From positions 2,211,501 to 2,275,500 of the forward strand of contig NC_092569.1 of NCBI RefSeq assembly GCF_037975245.1: a DNA stretch of 64,000 nt. The letters are read 5' to 3'. The notes under the pieces are model-generated. The model was not told where the DNA came from. It saw only the letters and a program-made list of their open reading frames with translations, and made no database searches. Each line of letters starts with the position of its first letter. Within the stretch, counting starts at the first letter, position 1. The DNA comes from Apostichopus japonicus. Lineage: Eukaryota > Echinodermata > Holothuroidea > Aspidochirotida > Stichopodidae. Positions 1 through 12,600 of the stretch are shown piece by piece. The translations under genes and the position numbers were made by a program.

Positions 1-255
1 TTAGTAGAAATAGCACTGTAACCCAGATTGACTTAGCCAAAATGAGAATAGGCCATTTCCAGCAATTCGAACAATGACCGACCTACATTGTGACCCCTTG
101 TCTTAGGGAGGGGATGAGGAAAGGGGGAGGGAGGTTCCAGCAAAGGGGAGGGAGGTTCAGGAAAAGGGGTGTTTGTTTCTTCTTCTAACTAATGTTTAAT
201 CTTGTGTTGCTTTCACTGGTCATGGGAGGTGGAAGGGAAATAATAAGGGAAATGT

Positions 256-499
256 GGAGTGTTAGCTCAGTGGTTAACGCCTGTGCCTTACAATCATAAG
301 GTCCCCGGTTTGAGTCACTCCAAGGTCAATGTATGTCGTCCAGTTACAGAGTTGTTGACAATTGACAATTCATAATCATGGACGTTAAATATGAATGTAA
401 GGGACTGACTTTGGTCAGCTTGCGGCTTTGATTAGCCAATGAGGCTTCTCGCAAGTTCCTGCTTGCAGGAGGATCTAAAATACATACATACATACATAA
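256..499 (+). mobile_element. tRNA-derived SINE, copy 1
   Basis: The head is tRNA-like: an A-box-like TTAGCTCAGTGG near 262 and a B-box-like GGTTTGAGTC at 307-316. A body of about 150 bases follows and ends in a (CATA)n tail at 481-499. The body matches 47479-47720 read on the minus strand: both share GGACGTTAAAT, GGTCAGCTTGCG and GAGTTCCTGCTTGC-like blocks in the same order, then the same tail. Two dispersed copies with the same order support a SINE family and argue against a functional tRNA gene. Confidence 0.8.
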
Positions 500-680
500 C
501 TGTAGGAAACAAGAAGAAAGGCAAGTGACCCCCCCCCCACCCCCAAGAGGCATGTATGCCAATCTCTCCCTCCCGCTATTCCACTCATATTGTCTCATTA
601 TTTCCAACGACACTTTCATCGTTTCATTATTATTCAAAAATAACTCTACGATTTGATGCAAACATTTTCATGGTGGTCAC

Positions 681-3600
681 CTGATATAGATCTTCTTGGC
701 CAGATTTCACGTTACAGTTCATCTCTTGTATATGCCTGCTCTCCACGTCCGACGGCTCCGGCGTCTCGCTCTTCACCGACTCGGCCATCTCTGGAGACTG
801 CGGGCGGTTCTTCTTGGTCGGTTGTGGACGTGGGAGTGCAAACGCGGTCAAGGGATAGACACCGTTCCTGAGATCGACAGATGAGCAACAGTGTGAACGT
901 GACATTGAAAGTTTAATAACAAAAAGTCCAATTATGAAATGGAAGGAAAAGTTGGACCAAAACACAAGTATAAAAATTGGAAAAATACTGAAACTAAGAA
1001 GTAAAGGATGTTAACATTCCAGAAGATTTTCAAAACTTACTCCACATCCTCAAGGAATTTTTCAAGTTCAAGGGCTGGGACTTGTGATAACCTGCAGAAG
1101 GACAAAGTCAAACAAGTGGTAAATTATTCAGTCTATAGGTAACGTTGTTTCCAGATGATGACAAAAAAGGCCGTCTTCAATTTAAAACAGTTGAAATTAT
1201 ACTTTTGGCTGGAAGAAGAGACTATTGTAGAGCTCTATCAATGGCAATGAAGATAATTTCACAGAGGAATAGCAGAATCTTTCAATTCCACCTCCCCCCC
1301 CCCACACTTCCTGCACTTACGTGCTGTGTTAACGGACATTGATTCTTAGAAGAGTTGCTCGTCAGTTATGATCACCTGACACCATATTAGCCAATCGGAA
1401 TAAACAGTACATAACTGACAAATGAATGTTCAAAACTCATTGATCATGATGAAAACAAAGTCAAGAAGAGATAATTGGTGATATGACTTACTTCCAATCT
1501 ACACCCTTCCTGCCATCCTTATGCGATATGCTTGCGATGACCCTCTCTCCTAGCTGATCCTTGGTCAGCGCCTTAACCTCAGATTCAAATTCAGCTGCTA
1601 CACCTAACAAAATAATAAGCAGTAGAAACGTCAGATGCTATACCTAACATTGCACAGAAGATCATTATACATAATCATTGTAGTGACGTAACTTCATTGA
1701 CATATAAAGGTGCAATTTTCAAACAGATGTAAAAGTGATATATTTATTTAGCATGCTCGGTTTCTCTAAAGAGGGGGGGTAATGGGAACATTGCATCTCC
1801 CCCATATCATTCTCAAGGGAAATCCCCTTGTGCCCCTACCCTCCTCCTATTCTCCACCTCTTTTCCAAATCAGAGTTGTTAAACATATCTATGATTTTGC
1901 CATTTCAAATTTTTTTTCCCTCATTCTTTTTATTTTGATATTTGTGTGTATGAATGTACTGTTGTTGAATAATCTGTAATTATATTCATAACTATATGTC
2001 CGTGTCTACCAACATGTTTTTTATGTAACTTTTACTGCACTGTTAAGGTAGACCTTGAGTTCCTCTAATATTTGAAAGACTCAATGATTTGTCAGCAACT
2101 TACTTTCTGTGTCAACTATACAATGAGCTGCAAGTAGTTTCAGTGAGTGGACTTCAAATAGAACTGGTTGGAGAAGTAAGTCCCGAGCCGTAGGTCTCTT
2201 AGTCTGATCGCTCAGACACTTTCGGATGAAATCCTGTAAAATAGATCAAAAGAAATTAAAAGTGCAAAAGATGTAGCTCAATGAATGAGGTAAAGGCAAG
2301 AGAGGGAGGAGTTGGGGGAGTGTTGGGTAGGAGTGTTGGGGTAGGGGTGTTGGGGTAAGTGTGTTGGGGTAGGGATGTTGGGAAAGTGGTGTACAAACAC
2401 AGTTGCAAACAGTCACTGTCTCAAGCTTTTTAAATCCCCTTAATCTCTTCAAGATATTTGCTTTCAGTCTGTAAACAATAATAATTAATCCGATTCAAGT
2501 ATTGGGGGGGGGGGGAATATGGGGTTTGGATGTCTTCACAGAGTTATTATTTCACTTTTGTCCCTCCCCCATAATTGTTTCCCTCGGTAACTCAGACTCA
2601 TCCGACCATGTAAACAATAATTAAATCTGAATCAAGTATGGTTGGGGGAGGAGGAAATGGGGGGTAGTGGTGTCTTCACAGAGTTATTATTTAACTTTTG
2701 TCAATCCCCCATAACTGTTTCCCTCTGTAACTCAGACTCATCTGACCATGTAAACAATAATTAAATCTTACCAAGTATAGGCGGGAGATGGGGGGGGGGG
2801 GAGTTGTGGTGTCTTTCCCTTTTGTCCCTCCCCCATAATGGTTCCTCCCGGTAAGCCAGACTCATCCGGTATGCCAGACTCATCCGACCAGGTCACACTC
2901 ACCCTTTGGGAATCGTCTTTCAGCCCTTCCACAGCCTGTAGGACAGCTTCTCGTGAGATGCATTTCTTCTTAGTCTCCCCGTTACCTTGGATGTCCACCA
3001 CCGCCATCTCCAATGCACAGATACCAAAGGCGTAGATGTCCACGCCGATGGTGACCTTCTCTTGGTTCACTGCAACATGAGAACACAAATAAAGACTAGA
3101 GTAACTGATCGGTGAAAGGAGGTTTTAGTTTTTTGTAAGGAACAGGGTACCGGCTTGTGGTCGTCTACGGTGGGGATGGGGAGGATGATTTACGTACAGG
3201 CAGGGGGAAGAGGTTTACAGACTGTGCTAATTATTGCCAACGTTATTAGATGAGATGAAATATATATGGAATGAATATTAACATACACCAATTGAATTAA
3301 TTCTCAATATCTGATAGCCAAATGCTGCATCAAATAAAAACATTGTTAACCAAGTGCAAAGATGTAGCTATAGCATATACAGCAGTAAAGCTGCTATAGT
3401 TCACACACAACACTTAATATTTCCAAGATATATAATAAAAGAAACACCCATGGTTTTTGAGCTTGTTACTATTCACTGACAACACCATGATACACAATAT
3501 ATGTGGGAACAAAACACCTTCTATCTCTCCTTTTAATACCATTAAACCTTTTCAACATTTTGTTTTTCTCCTAATGGTTCAAGTCTTCCATTCCTTAGAC

Positions 3601-6600
3601 TCTTTGAGGTGGGGGGGGGGGGAGAACAGGGGTGGTGGCAGCAGTGTAAAAATATTAACCCAGTTGTGAAACTGTATATTAGAAAGTATCAGCATAGATT
3701 GGAAACAGGGGGAAGTAAACAGTTGAAGGAGGGGGGGGTGGGGTGGGAGGAAGGTGGTGGGACAGGGAGTATAACTTATTCTCACCGCTATATTCAGGAG
3801 CCAGGTAATGCATGTTTTTCTGCTCTTCTCTGAATGTCTTTACGTGATTGTTAATGGCGTCTGGCGCAACTGAAGAGGAAATGGGGGGAATAAATGTGAA
3901 ATATATTGCGAATAACAAAATTAACATGATAAAGACTGTAATTGATAAAACATACTTGATCTTTCCTGCATTACACTATCATTTCAACAACAGATAGGTT
4001 TATTATCTACCATTGCTGTAGAAACAGATTACAAGTACCTTGGGAAGCATCACATTTTGAAGCAAAAATCAAATCATTTTGAAAATTATTATGGTAGTTT
4101 GACTTTATATTCAGATGTGCCATAAAGCTGTTATTTTGAAGTATATTTTGACCTGGAATACGAGAACTGATACGTTTATATTGCAAACTTGTAAGTACTG
4201 TAAGTAACTTACACTCAGTCAATTAGACAAATATGCTGTACATATCTACAGTACAGTTTTACAGTAGAGAAGCAGACACTGTTAATGTAATCAATGGCAC
4301 AATAAGGGTACAGAGTGTTAGTTAATGGTCATCACATTTAAGAATCGAAAGAATAATAATACTAATCCCCCCCCCTTCCTCCCTTCTCTTCTTCCCACCA
4401 TCACTTGATGTATATAACACAGCACCCTTCACCCTCCCTACGGTTCAATACCAACATATGTTTCTTAGTGAGCTTCATTTGTGTCATACTGTCTACAGAA
4501 GCAAATAAGTTAAATACTATTTCCCATCTGCAACCTGTCCAGTCTTCTGACTTCAATCCCCTCTATTGCCCTCACATTCCCTTCTACCCCATCTCGCTCC
4601 TACTACCCCCGTCACTGTCCTTCTATCCTCTTTCCCTTCTACCCCATCTCTCTCCTACTACCCCCGTCACTGTCCTTCTATCCTCTTTCCCTTCTACCCC
4701 ATCTCTCTCCTACTACCCCCGTCACTGTCCTATTCTCTTTCCCTTCTACCCCATCTCTCTCCTACTACCCCCGTCACTGTCCTTCTATCCTCTTTCCCTT
4801 CTACCCCATCTCTCTCCTACTACCCCCATCACTGTCCTTCTATCCTCTTTCCCTTCTACCCCATCTCTCTCCTACTACCCCCGTCACTGTCCTTCTATCC
4901 TCTTTCCCTTCTACCCCATCTCTCTCCTACTACCCCCGTCACTGTCCTTCTATTCTCTTTCCCTTCTACCCCATCTCTCTCCTACTACCCCCGTCACTGT
5001 CCTTCTATCCTCTTTCCCTTCTACCCCATCTCTCCCCTACTACCCCCGTCACTGTCCTTCTATTCTCTTTCCCTTCTACCCCATCTCTCTCCTACTACCC
5101 CCGTCACTGTCCTTCTATTCTCTTTCCCTTCTACCCCATCTCTCCCCTACTACCCCCGTCACTGTCCTTCTATTCTCTTTCCCTTCTACCCCATCTCTCT
5201 CCTACTACCCCCGTCACTGTCCTTCTATTCTCTTTCCCTTCTACCCCATCTCTCTCCTACTACCCCCATCACTGTCCTTCTATCCTCTTTCCCTTCTACC
5301 CCATCTCTCTCCTACTACCCCCGTCACTGTCCTTCTATCCTCTTTCCCTTCTACCCCATCTCTTTCCTACTACCCCCGTCACTGTCCTTCTATCCTCTTT
5401 CCCTTCTACCCCATCTCTCTCCTACAACCCCCGTCACTGTCCTTCTATCCTCTTTCCCTTCTACCCCATCTCTCTCCTACTACCCCCGTCACTGTCCTTC
5501 TATCCTCTTTCCCTTCTACCCCATCTCTTTCCTACTACCCCCGTCACTGTCCTTCTATCCTCTTTCCCTTCTACCCCATCTCTCTCCTACTACCCCCGTC
5601 ACTGTCCTTCTATTCTCTTTCCCTTCTACCCCATCTCTCCCCTACTACCCCCGTCACTGTCCTTCTATTCTCTTTCCCTTCTACCCCATCTCTCTCCTAC
5701 TACCCCCGTCACTGTCCTTCTATTCTCTTTCCCTTCTACCCCATCTCTCTCCTACTACCCCCATCACTGTCCTTCTATCCTCTTTCCCTTCTACCCCATC
5801 TCTCTCCTACTACCCCCGTCACTGTCCTTCTATCCTCTTTCCCTTCTACCCCATCTCTCTCCTACTACCCCCGTCACTGTCCTTCTATCCTCTTTCCCTT
5901 CTACCCCATCTCTCCCCTACTACCCCCGTCACTGTCCTTCTATCCTCTTTCCCTTCTACCCCATCTCTCTCCTACTACCCCCATCACTGTCCTTCTATCC
6001 TCTTTCCCTTCTACCCCATCTCTTTCCTACTACCCCCGTCACTGTCCTTCTATCCTCTTTCCCTTCTACCCCATCTCTCTCCTACAACCCCCGTCACTGT
6101 CCTTCTATTCTCTTTCCCTTCTACCCCATCTCTCTCCTACTACCCCCGTCACTGTCCTTCTATCCTCTTTCCCTTCTACCCCATCTCTCCCCTACTACCC
6201 CCGTCACTGTCCTTCTATCCTCTTTCCCTTCTACCCCATCTCTCTCCTACAACCCCCGTCACTGTCCTTCTATCCTCTTTCCCTTCTTATGCCCCAATCT
6301 CTCTCCTACCCCATTACTCTCCTACCCAATTGCCATCCTTCTACCCCCTCACTGTTCTTCTATCCTATCTCTCCCTTGTTGTGCCTCCATCCCTCTCCTA
6401 CCCCATTGCTCTCCTTCTCCACCCCCCCTCTCCTACCCCTCACTGTCCATCTACCCTCTCTCTCCCTTGTGATGCCCCCATCTATCAGCTACTCCATTGC
6501 TCTCCCTCCTTCAACCCTGTCACTGTCTTCCTACCATATCTCTCCTACCCCATTGCTCTCCTTCTACCCCCCTTACTGTCCTTCTACCCTCTCTCCCTTC

Positions 6601-9600
6601 TTATGCACCTATCTCTCTCCTACCTCACATTACTCTCCTCCCCCCCCCCCCACTGTCCATTTACCATCTGTCTTCTTTCTTCTGCTCCCATAAACGTCTT
6701 ACACCAATGCTTTCCACTAGCTTCTGCTTTGCATAATCCATGGAAGGCAGATACATACAATACAAATTGGCAGTTTTTGACTCAAAACAGGAAATTAATA
6801 CTGATGGCGCATCCATTACTTACCACAGCCTATTTTAATCAGTCCATTATGCTGGATGAAAATTGTGTCTGTGGTCAGGTTACCGTGAACGATCGGAATT
6901 TCGCAGGAATGCAAGTAGCTGAAAATGAAAATTCAAAAATAAATAGCAAAAGAGGAAGAGGTTTAATTACAGTGAATCAGAAATTAACAGGAAGCTACTA
7001 CAGTATACTGTCAATTGAAGTCAAAATTTAATTAATTGTCTTCATGTGACAAAAAAAAAGGTGCTACTTTGTCCGCATATTGTGATCTAGAGTATGGAAA
7101 CTGACATGAGTATTGTATTATCATAACTACTGTTCTGTTAAGTTGAAGAGTGGTGTGAAGACTAGGAAGCAAACACTGTTACCATTTTCATCTACCACCA
7201 ATACAGGGCAAATTTTTCTGGGTGGTCCTCTGGTCATACAAGATGACTGAATTGCTGTTTGGACGACCAAAATCAGCTTTGGAGGGTTTTCCGTGGAGGA
7301 CTGGTGTGTACACCAAGTTTAGATTGCATACCCCTTCAGTGGCTAAAATGATATGTTGATATCGCCCTCTATCACTTTGGAGATACCAAAATAAAATGAA
7401 AATATTGGTTGGCCTATGATCCACCTGATGGGTAGTTATACTGGCTCAAAGCTGGTGTTCTATTCACCAAACTTACACATCTCTCCTGCAGTGTATATAT
7501 TGGTGTTACATTCACTCAACCTACACATCTCTCCTACAGTGTACACATATTGGTCATTCTTTGTTATTTTGTCTACAATTTTTCGGCCAACCAAACTTGC
7601 TGCTCGAACAACCAAAAAGTCAGAATTGGTTGTCTGAGAGAGAGAGACAACCAGAAAGAAAATTCCTTAAATATTTTCTCTGCAATGGTTTTGTTACGTG
7701 AATAAAACCTGGCAGGAAGCTACTGTGTCTATTAACGTCGAGACCTAATTAATGTCTTTGCGGTTCCTCACATAGCAGGAAGTTCTCATCAATTGCCCCT
7801 GGAGACGAAGAGTGGGGAAGAATTCACAAAAGCTTCTGCTTGTGCCCTCTAATCCACTCATTTATCTCTGACATTACCTTTCCTTCTTTCTTTTTTCACT
7901 CATCACAAATATAACAACAATAACCTAATTCCCATCTGAAGCGGTTGAATAAGTCTTATTGCTAAAATGACGCATTACCATTTAATACAAAGTTGAATGT
8001 TTACAGTCTTGTATGAAAATAAGGCCTTCTCACACCATTTTACATTGATCAATTAACCCCTGATCATTGCTAACACCCAAGTGTTGTGCACAACTCAAAC
8101 AGTTGCTCCCAGGTGATTTCTCCCCTGGGGTACTTCCCAAAGGGTGCAGCCACAGACAAGCGCAAGTAACTACTGTATATTTACAAGTTACTTCGTAAGT
8201 CCCCACTCATACACCTGGGGTGAAGAGAGGTGATGGCAGTTAAGTGCTGCATTGCACAAGGACACAACTTAATGATCTGGCCAGGAATCAAACCTACAAT
8301 CCTTAGTGAAGCGTCGTAGCTATTGGAGTAGAGCGCCACCAATTTTTAGCTTTACTTTTTGGCTTCATTTTTTTATTGCGATCTAGACCATGATTTGGCC
8401 AGCTCAGGTGAGAAGCATAAAACCGAGAGTTGCTTGTGTAGTTGCACCTCGAGCGGCGGTTTTCTTTCACTTTATACATCAACACTGATAGTAATTTGAT
8501 TAGTTGGATACAGTTGTGAACTTGCATGTACTTGTGACATAACAAACCCCGCTTACTGGATTGCCAACTCGTGTTACATGGCGATTTGTAAGCTAAAGTC
8601 TAAAGTGCAGGAGAAACTTTAATAAACACGAGTTGGCAATCCAAAAGCGGAGTTTGTTATATGTCATGAGTACACTTAGATTACAAAGCTATTTGACCAC
8701 AATTACTGCAACATTTCCAGAGTGTGCAAGCTGGTCCTAGGTACACAGATGCCAACTAAATTCATGAGATCATCAAACATACAATTTATTCAACAGACAA
8801 CTTTCTGAGCTATTACTGTAGCATAAATCATACAGTTATTAAAAGCAAATCGATTTTTTTTAAAGTGTTTTCCAACATACACTGAAGCTAACGGCCTTCA
8901 TTGTAGCAGAATTTTGTATCAAATGACATCGAAAAAATGAAACAAAATCTTCAAGGATAATAAAAATGTTTAAATGACTGCATACAAGTGAACCCTTTCC
9001 AACGTCTTTTACCTCAGATAAAAACAAACAACAGAGTGGAAATGGGCAGGGCAAAGGGAGATTGTTGTCAATACCATATAAATGATGCCCTTATAGGTAT
9101 CAATGGCTTTACACAAAACACGAGGTGGGGGGTGTAGGGGGCAGTTCACAATGGAACCAGGCCCTGTACACATCACGACACTAACAACTATCACCACTAT
9201 TTATATTGAATTTTCTCAAAGAGACAAAATATGTCAAATATAGATTGTTCTTCAGTGAGACACGGTAACCAATGCCCTTCATGATCCCCTCACCCCCTCC
9301 CTCCCCCCAACCTGCTGTTATTCCAGGCCCATTTTTACACCGACCTTAATGCAGACAGTATCTGTGTGGTCCATCTTTTCCAAGACTTCTCTTGGATTTG
9401 GTGCATGTCTTTCTTGACCCTCTTCAAGAATTGTTTCAAGGACCCAGATGACATGTACTCTGTAATAAATATTACCTGCAAAAATCCAAAAGAGAAATAT
9501 ATATCTATGTTGTGAAACACAATGGCATGTCGACCTTAAGATGAGTCTTAATCCACGGACAATGGCTTTCCCGGAAATACTGTAGACGAACCAGGGGTGA

Positions 9601-12600
9601 AGTAATCTCTGAGCAATTCATGATTTCACAACAAGTGTTTCACAACATTGATGGTATACAATATACAGTAGACATCACATCATGTGATAAATATATTGTA
9701 CACTGTACACGTTATTTCACGTGCCAAGTAAAGCACGGCCATCAAAGATTGAATTGAAACCCCCTCCCCCTCCCCCCATCAGAATCAGATGGTACAGGGG
9801 GGATTTGAATGAGTAAATTTTGCCTAAAACAAGCAACCTTTCTTTCAATTTCAATTCAATTTCAATTTCTTTATTCCAGTATAAATGATAACATTTATAA
9901 ATAGGACACATAAAAGATGATACATAAAAGACGTAAACATGTACAAAAATGAAAGCATGAACAAAAACAAGAAATAAGATAGAGGATTAGAAGTTTTAAA
10001 GATTAAAAGGATTATAACAGAGATTCTAAGAACCCATTTTGAATATAAATGGCTGCTCTGTAGATAAATGAGTTCTTAAAAAGCATAATTCTAAAAGATG
10101 GCAAGATAGTAGGATTACGTAGATTGTACCTGCTGGTTCTATTGCACAGAGAGATCAACTCGGAGTGAAGTGGGTGATCTTTAGAACTATGTATATTCTT
10201 AGCTAGTCTTATGAATTCATTTTTAGCAGCAGTGTTTACTTTACCAACAAGGCTTTCATAGTCGAGATTAAATATTTTGGAGCAGTATTTCAAGAAACTT
10301 CTAATTCTTTTCTTGTCCTTTTCAAGTAGAAAGTGATACCAGACAGGAACTGCATACACAATCACTGGCAGAATTGATGAGTTGAAAACCTTATCTCTTA
10401 CATTAGAATGAAAATAAGGAGTAATATATGCCAGTTTTCTTTGGTAGAAGTTATAACTTGTCTTTGAAAAGCAGAAAAGTTAAAGAACCTACAGTATGCA
10501 AATGATGAATAAATTTGAATCCTTGGGCAAGATACACCATACTAAAAGAAAAGTTCAGAATCTTTTTTCCTTAAAAAAAAAATTAGATCCAGGGATCAAT
10601 TCCTTAATCGCTATATCAGACAAAAATCAAACTCAAGAAAGATCACATTCAAATGAATTATGGAACTGAAAACAGAGTTGACATCAGATGGAATACTTAT
10701 CTCTGTAATTTGCAAAAACAATACAAATTTTACTAAAATTTTTCACCAGCAACAACACCCCAAGTATATATACTATAAACAAAACATATAAATTATAACC
10801 TAACATTGTGAAAGTAAATAACAGTTTAAATCCTAACCAAATAACAGACGTTAAGTGGAGCAGGGAGGGTAGATGATAATGTGAGGAGGATAGATAAGAT
10901 TTCTCCATCAATGAACTGGTTAGTTTTCACTTTTGTCCGACAGCTCTAGACAATATTCGTCACATGGAAACATGACTGCTGTTCTGCCTAAAACCTCCCC
11001 TCCCCCAGACCAACATCCTTGTTCACTTGTGAATACAAATACAGTAATTGTTCACGATTTACAAGAACATTAAAAAGGACTACTGTATGTGGATTAGTGC
11101 GGTATGTCAGTAAATAACATGGATTTCATTCTGTGTTCCTACAAAACTCTGCCTACAACATAAACCAAAAGGTGAAATCCATTTTTCAAAACTTCATCAC
11201 GTGACTTTATAACCCAACTGGCTTGTTCCACATGGTCTTGGTGCAGCTTGGTACGTAAACAAAAAACAACAATAGCAAAGTAAGAGACACCCAGGCAGAT
11301 GGCAATCTTATAGAAACATGCAGGCAGCCAATTCTACAAACAATGGGTTCAATTACACCCCCATAATTTGAATCAGTCCATTAAAACCATCCAAGGCAAA
11401 CTTTAATAAGAGCAAATCGTCCTTGAACTTAGAAATTCAAGTACTGTATTAACACATCAAATTTCATAGATGATATCAACATTTCAATCATTATGCGAGC
11501 ATAGCCAGTCAATTTTTATTTCCATGGGATAGAAAACAGAAAATTTTACTATTACATGGAATGATTTAGTGTTCAAATTTTGTAAAAGTAAGTTGGCCTG
11601 ACGTTTCGATCCAACAGGATCTTCTTCAAAGGCTCAATGACAAGTAACGGTAACAGAAGGGACAAAAACTCGCACAGAAATACAGACAGGTTAATGAGCA
11701 TGGTGAACACAAAGAGATAAATGTAAGGGGATTAGTAGACAAGGGATAGAGAGAAGAAAGAAACCAACAGGGGAAGAGGAGAGGTAGGAGAAAAAACAGT
11801 GGAGGGACAAAGAGATGAATGTGGGAAAAGGGTAGGGAATAAACTGGAGAAGGAAAAAGACAGAAAGGTGTGGGGAAAATTTTTTCAAATTTTGTGTAAG
11901 AGTTTTGAAGGCTGTAAATTGTATCTCCTATACTGTACATAAAAGACTATGGTTTCTGTGTACAAAATCTGTGATCAATACATTGTTGCACTCGTATAGC
12001 AATTTACCCATTTGACATAACACTATGCGATGCAAATACTGGACAAATTATTAACCGGACTACAGGAAGCAATGGCTGTAAACTTGACCGACCAAAGTAT
12101 TGGCATCGCCATCGCAGTCAGAATTACACATTAATTTACACATTTTACACATTAATACAGTATGTATATATGTGAGAGAAAGGTGTAAGAGAGAAACTTG
12201 TGTGTAATTCGCATATATTTACATGTATGCTAAACAGTTGACACAGCTTTTTTCCTGCATAGAGTCAACAAGAAATGGGACACTTTTCCTTCCCTAGGCT
12301 ACAACAAAAATTTCTCTCTCTGAAACGTCATAACTCTTCTAAGACAAGAATCTTTTAATCTCTCACCAAGGGTTATTTTTTTTATTTTTTTTATTGTTGT
12401 TAGTCTCTGTTTTTTCTTTCAACATAAAAGAAAAAAAACTATTACATCTGTTTGCTTGAACTCTGATTTGATTAATTTAAGTTTGTTTCATGTTTTTTTT
12501 AAATCCCATGTGATGGCTTTCAAAAATGCATCATAAAATGAACTTTGTTATAATGTGTGTTGTGGTACATAAAATACTCATTAGCATATAATTTTACCAG

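Noticed and set aside
4405-7031. Two very long plus-strand open frames (762 and 821 codons) rich in Pro/Ser/Leu
   Set aside because: They are overlapping frames of a 55-bp stop-free minisatellite and show the 55-residue period expected from it. The region is an intron of the minus-strand NRBP gene.
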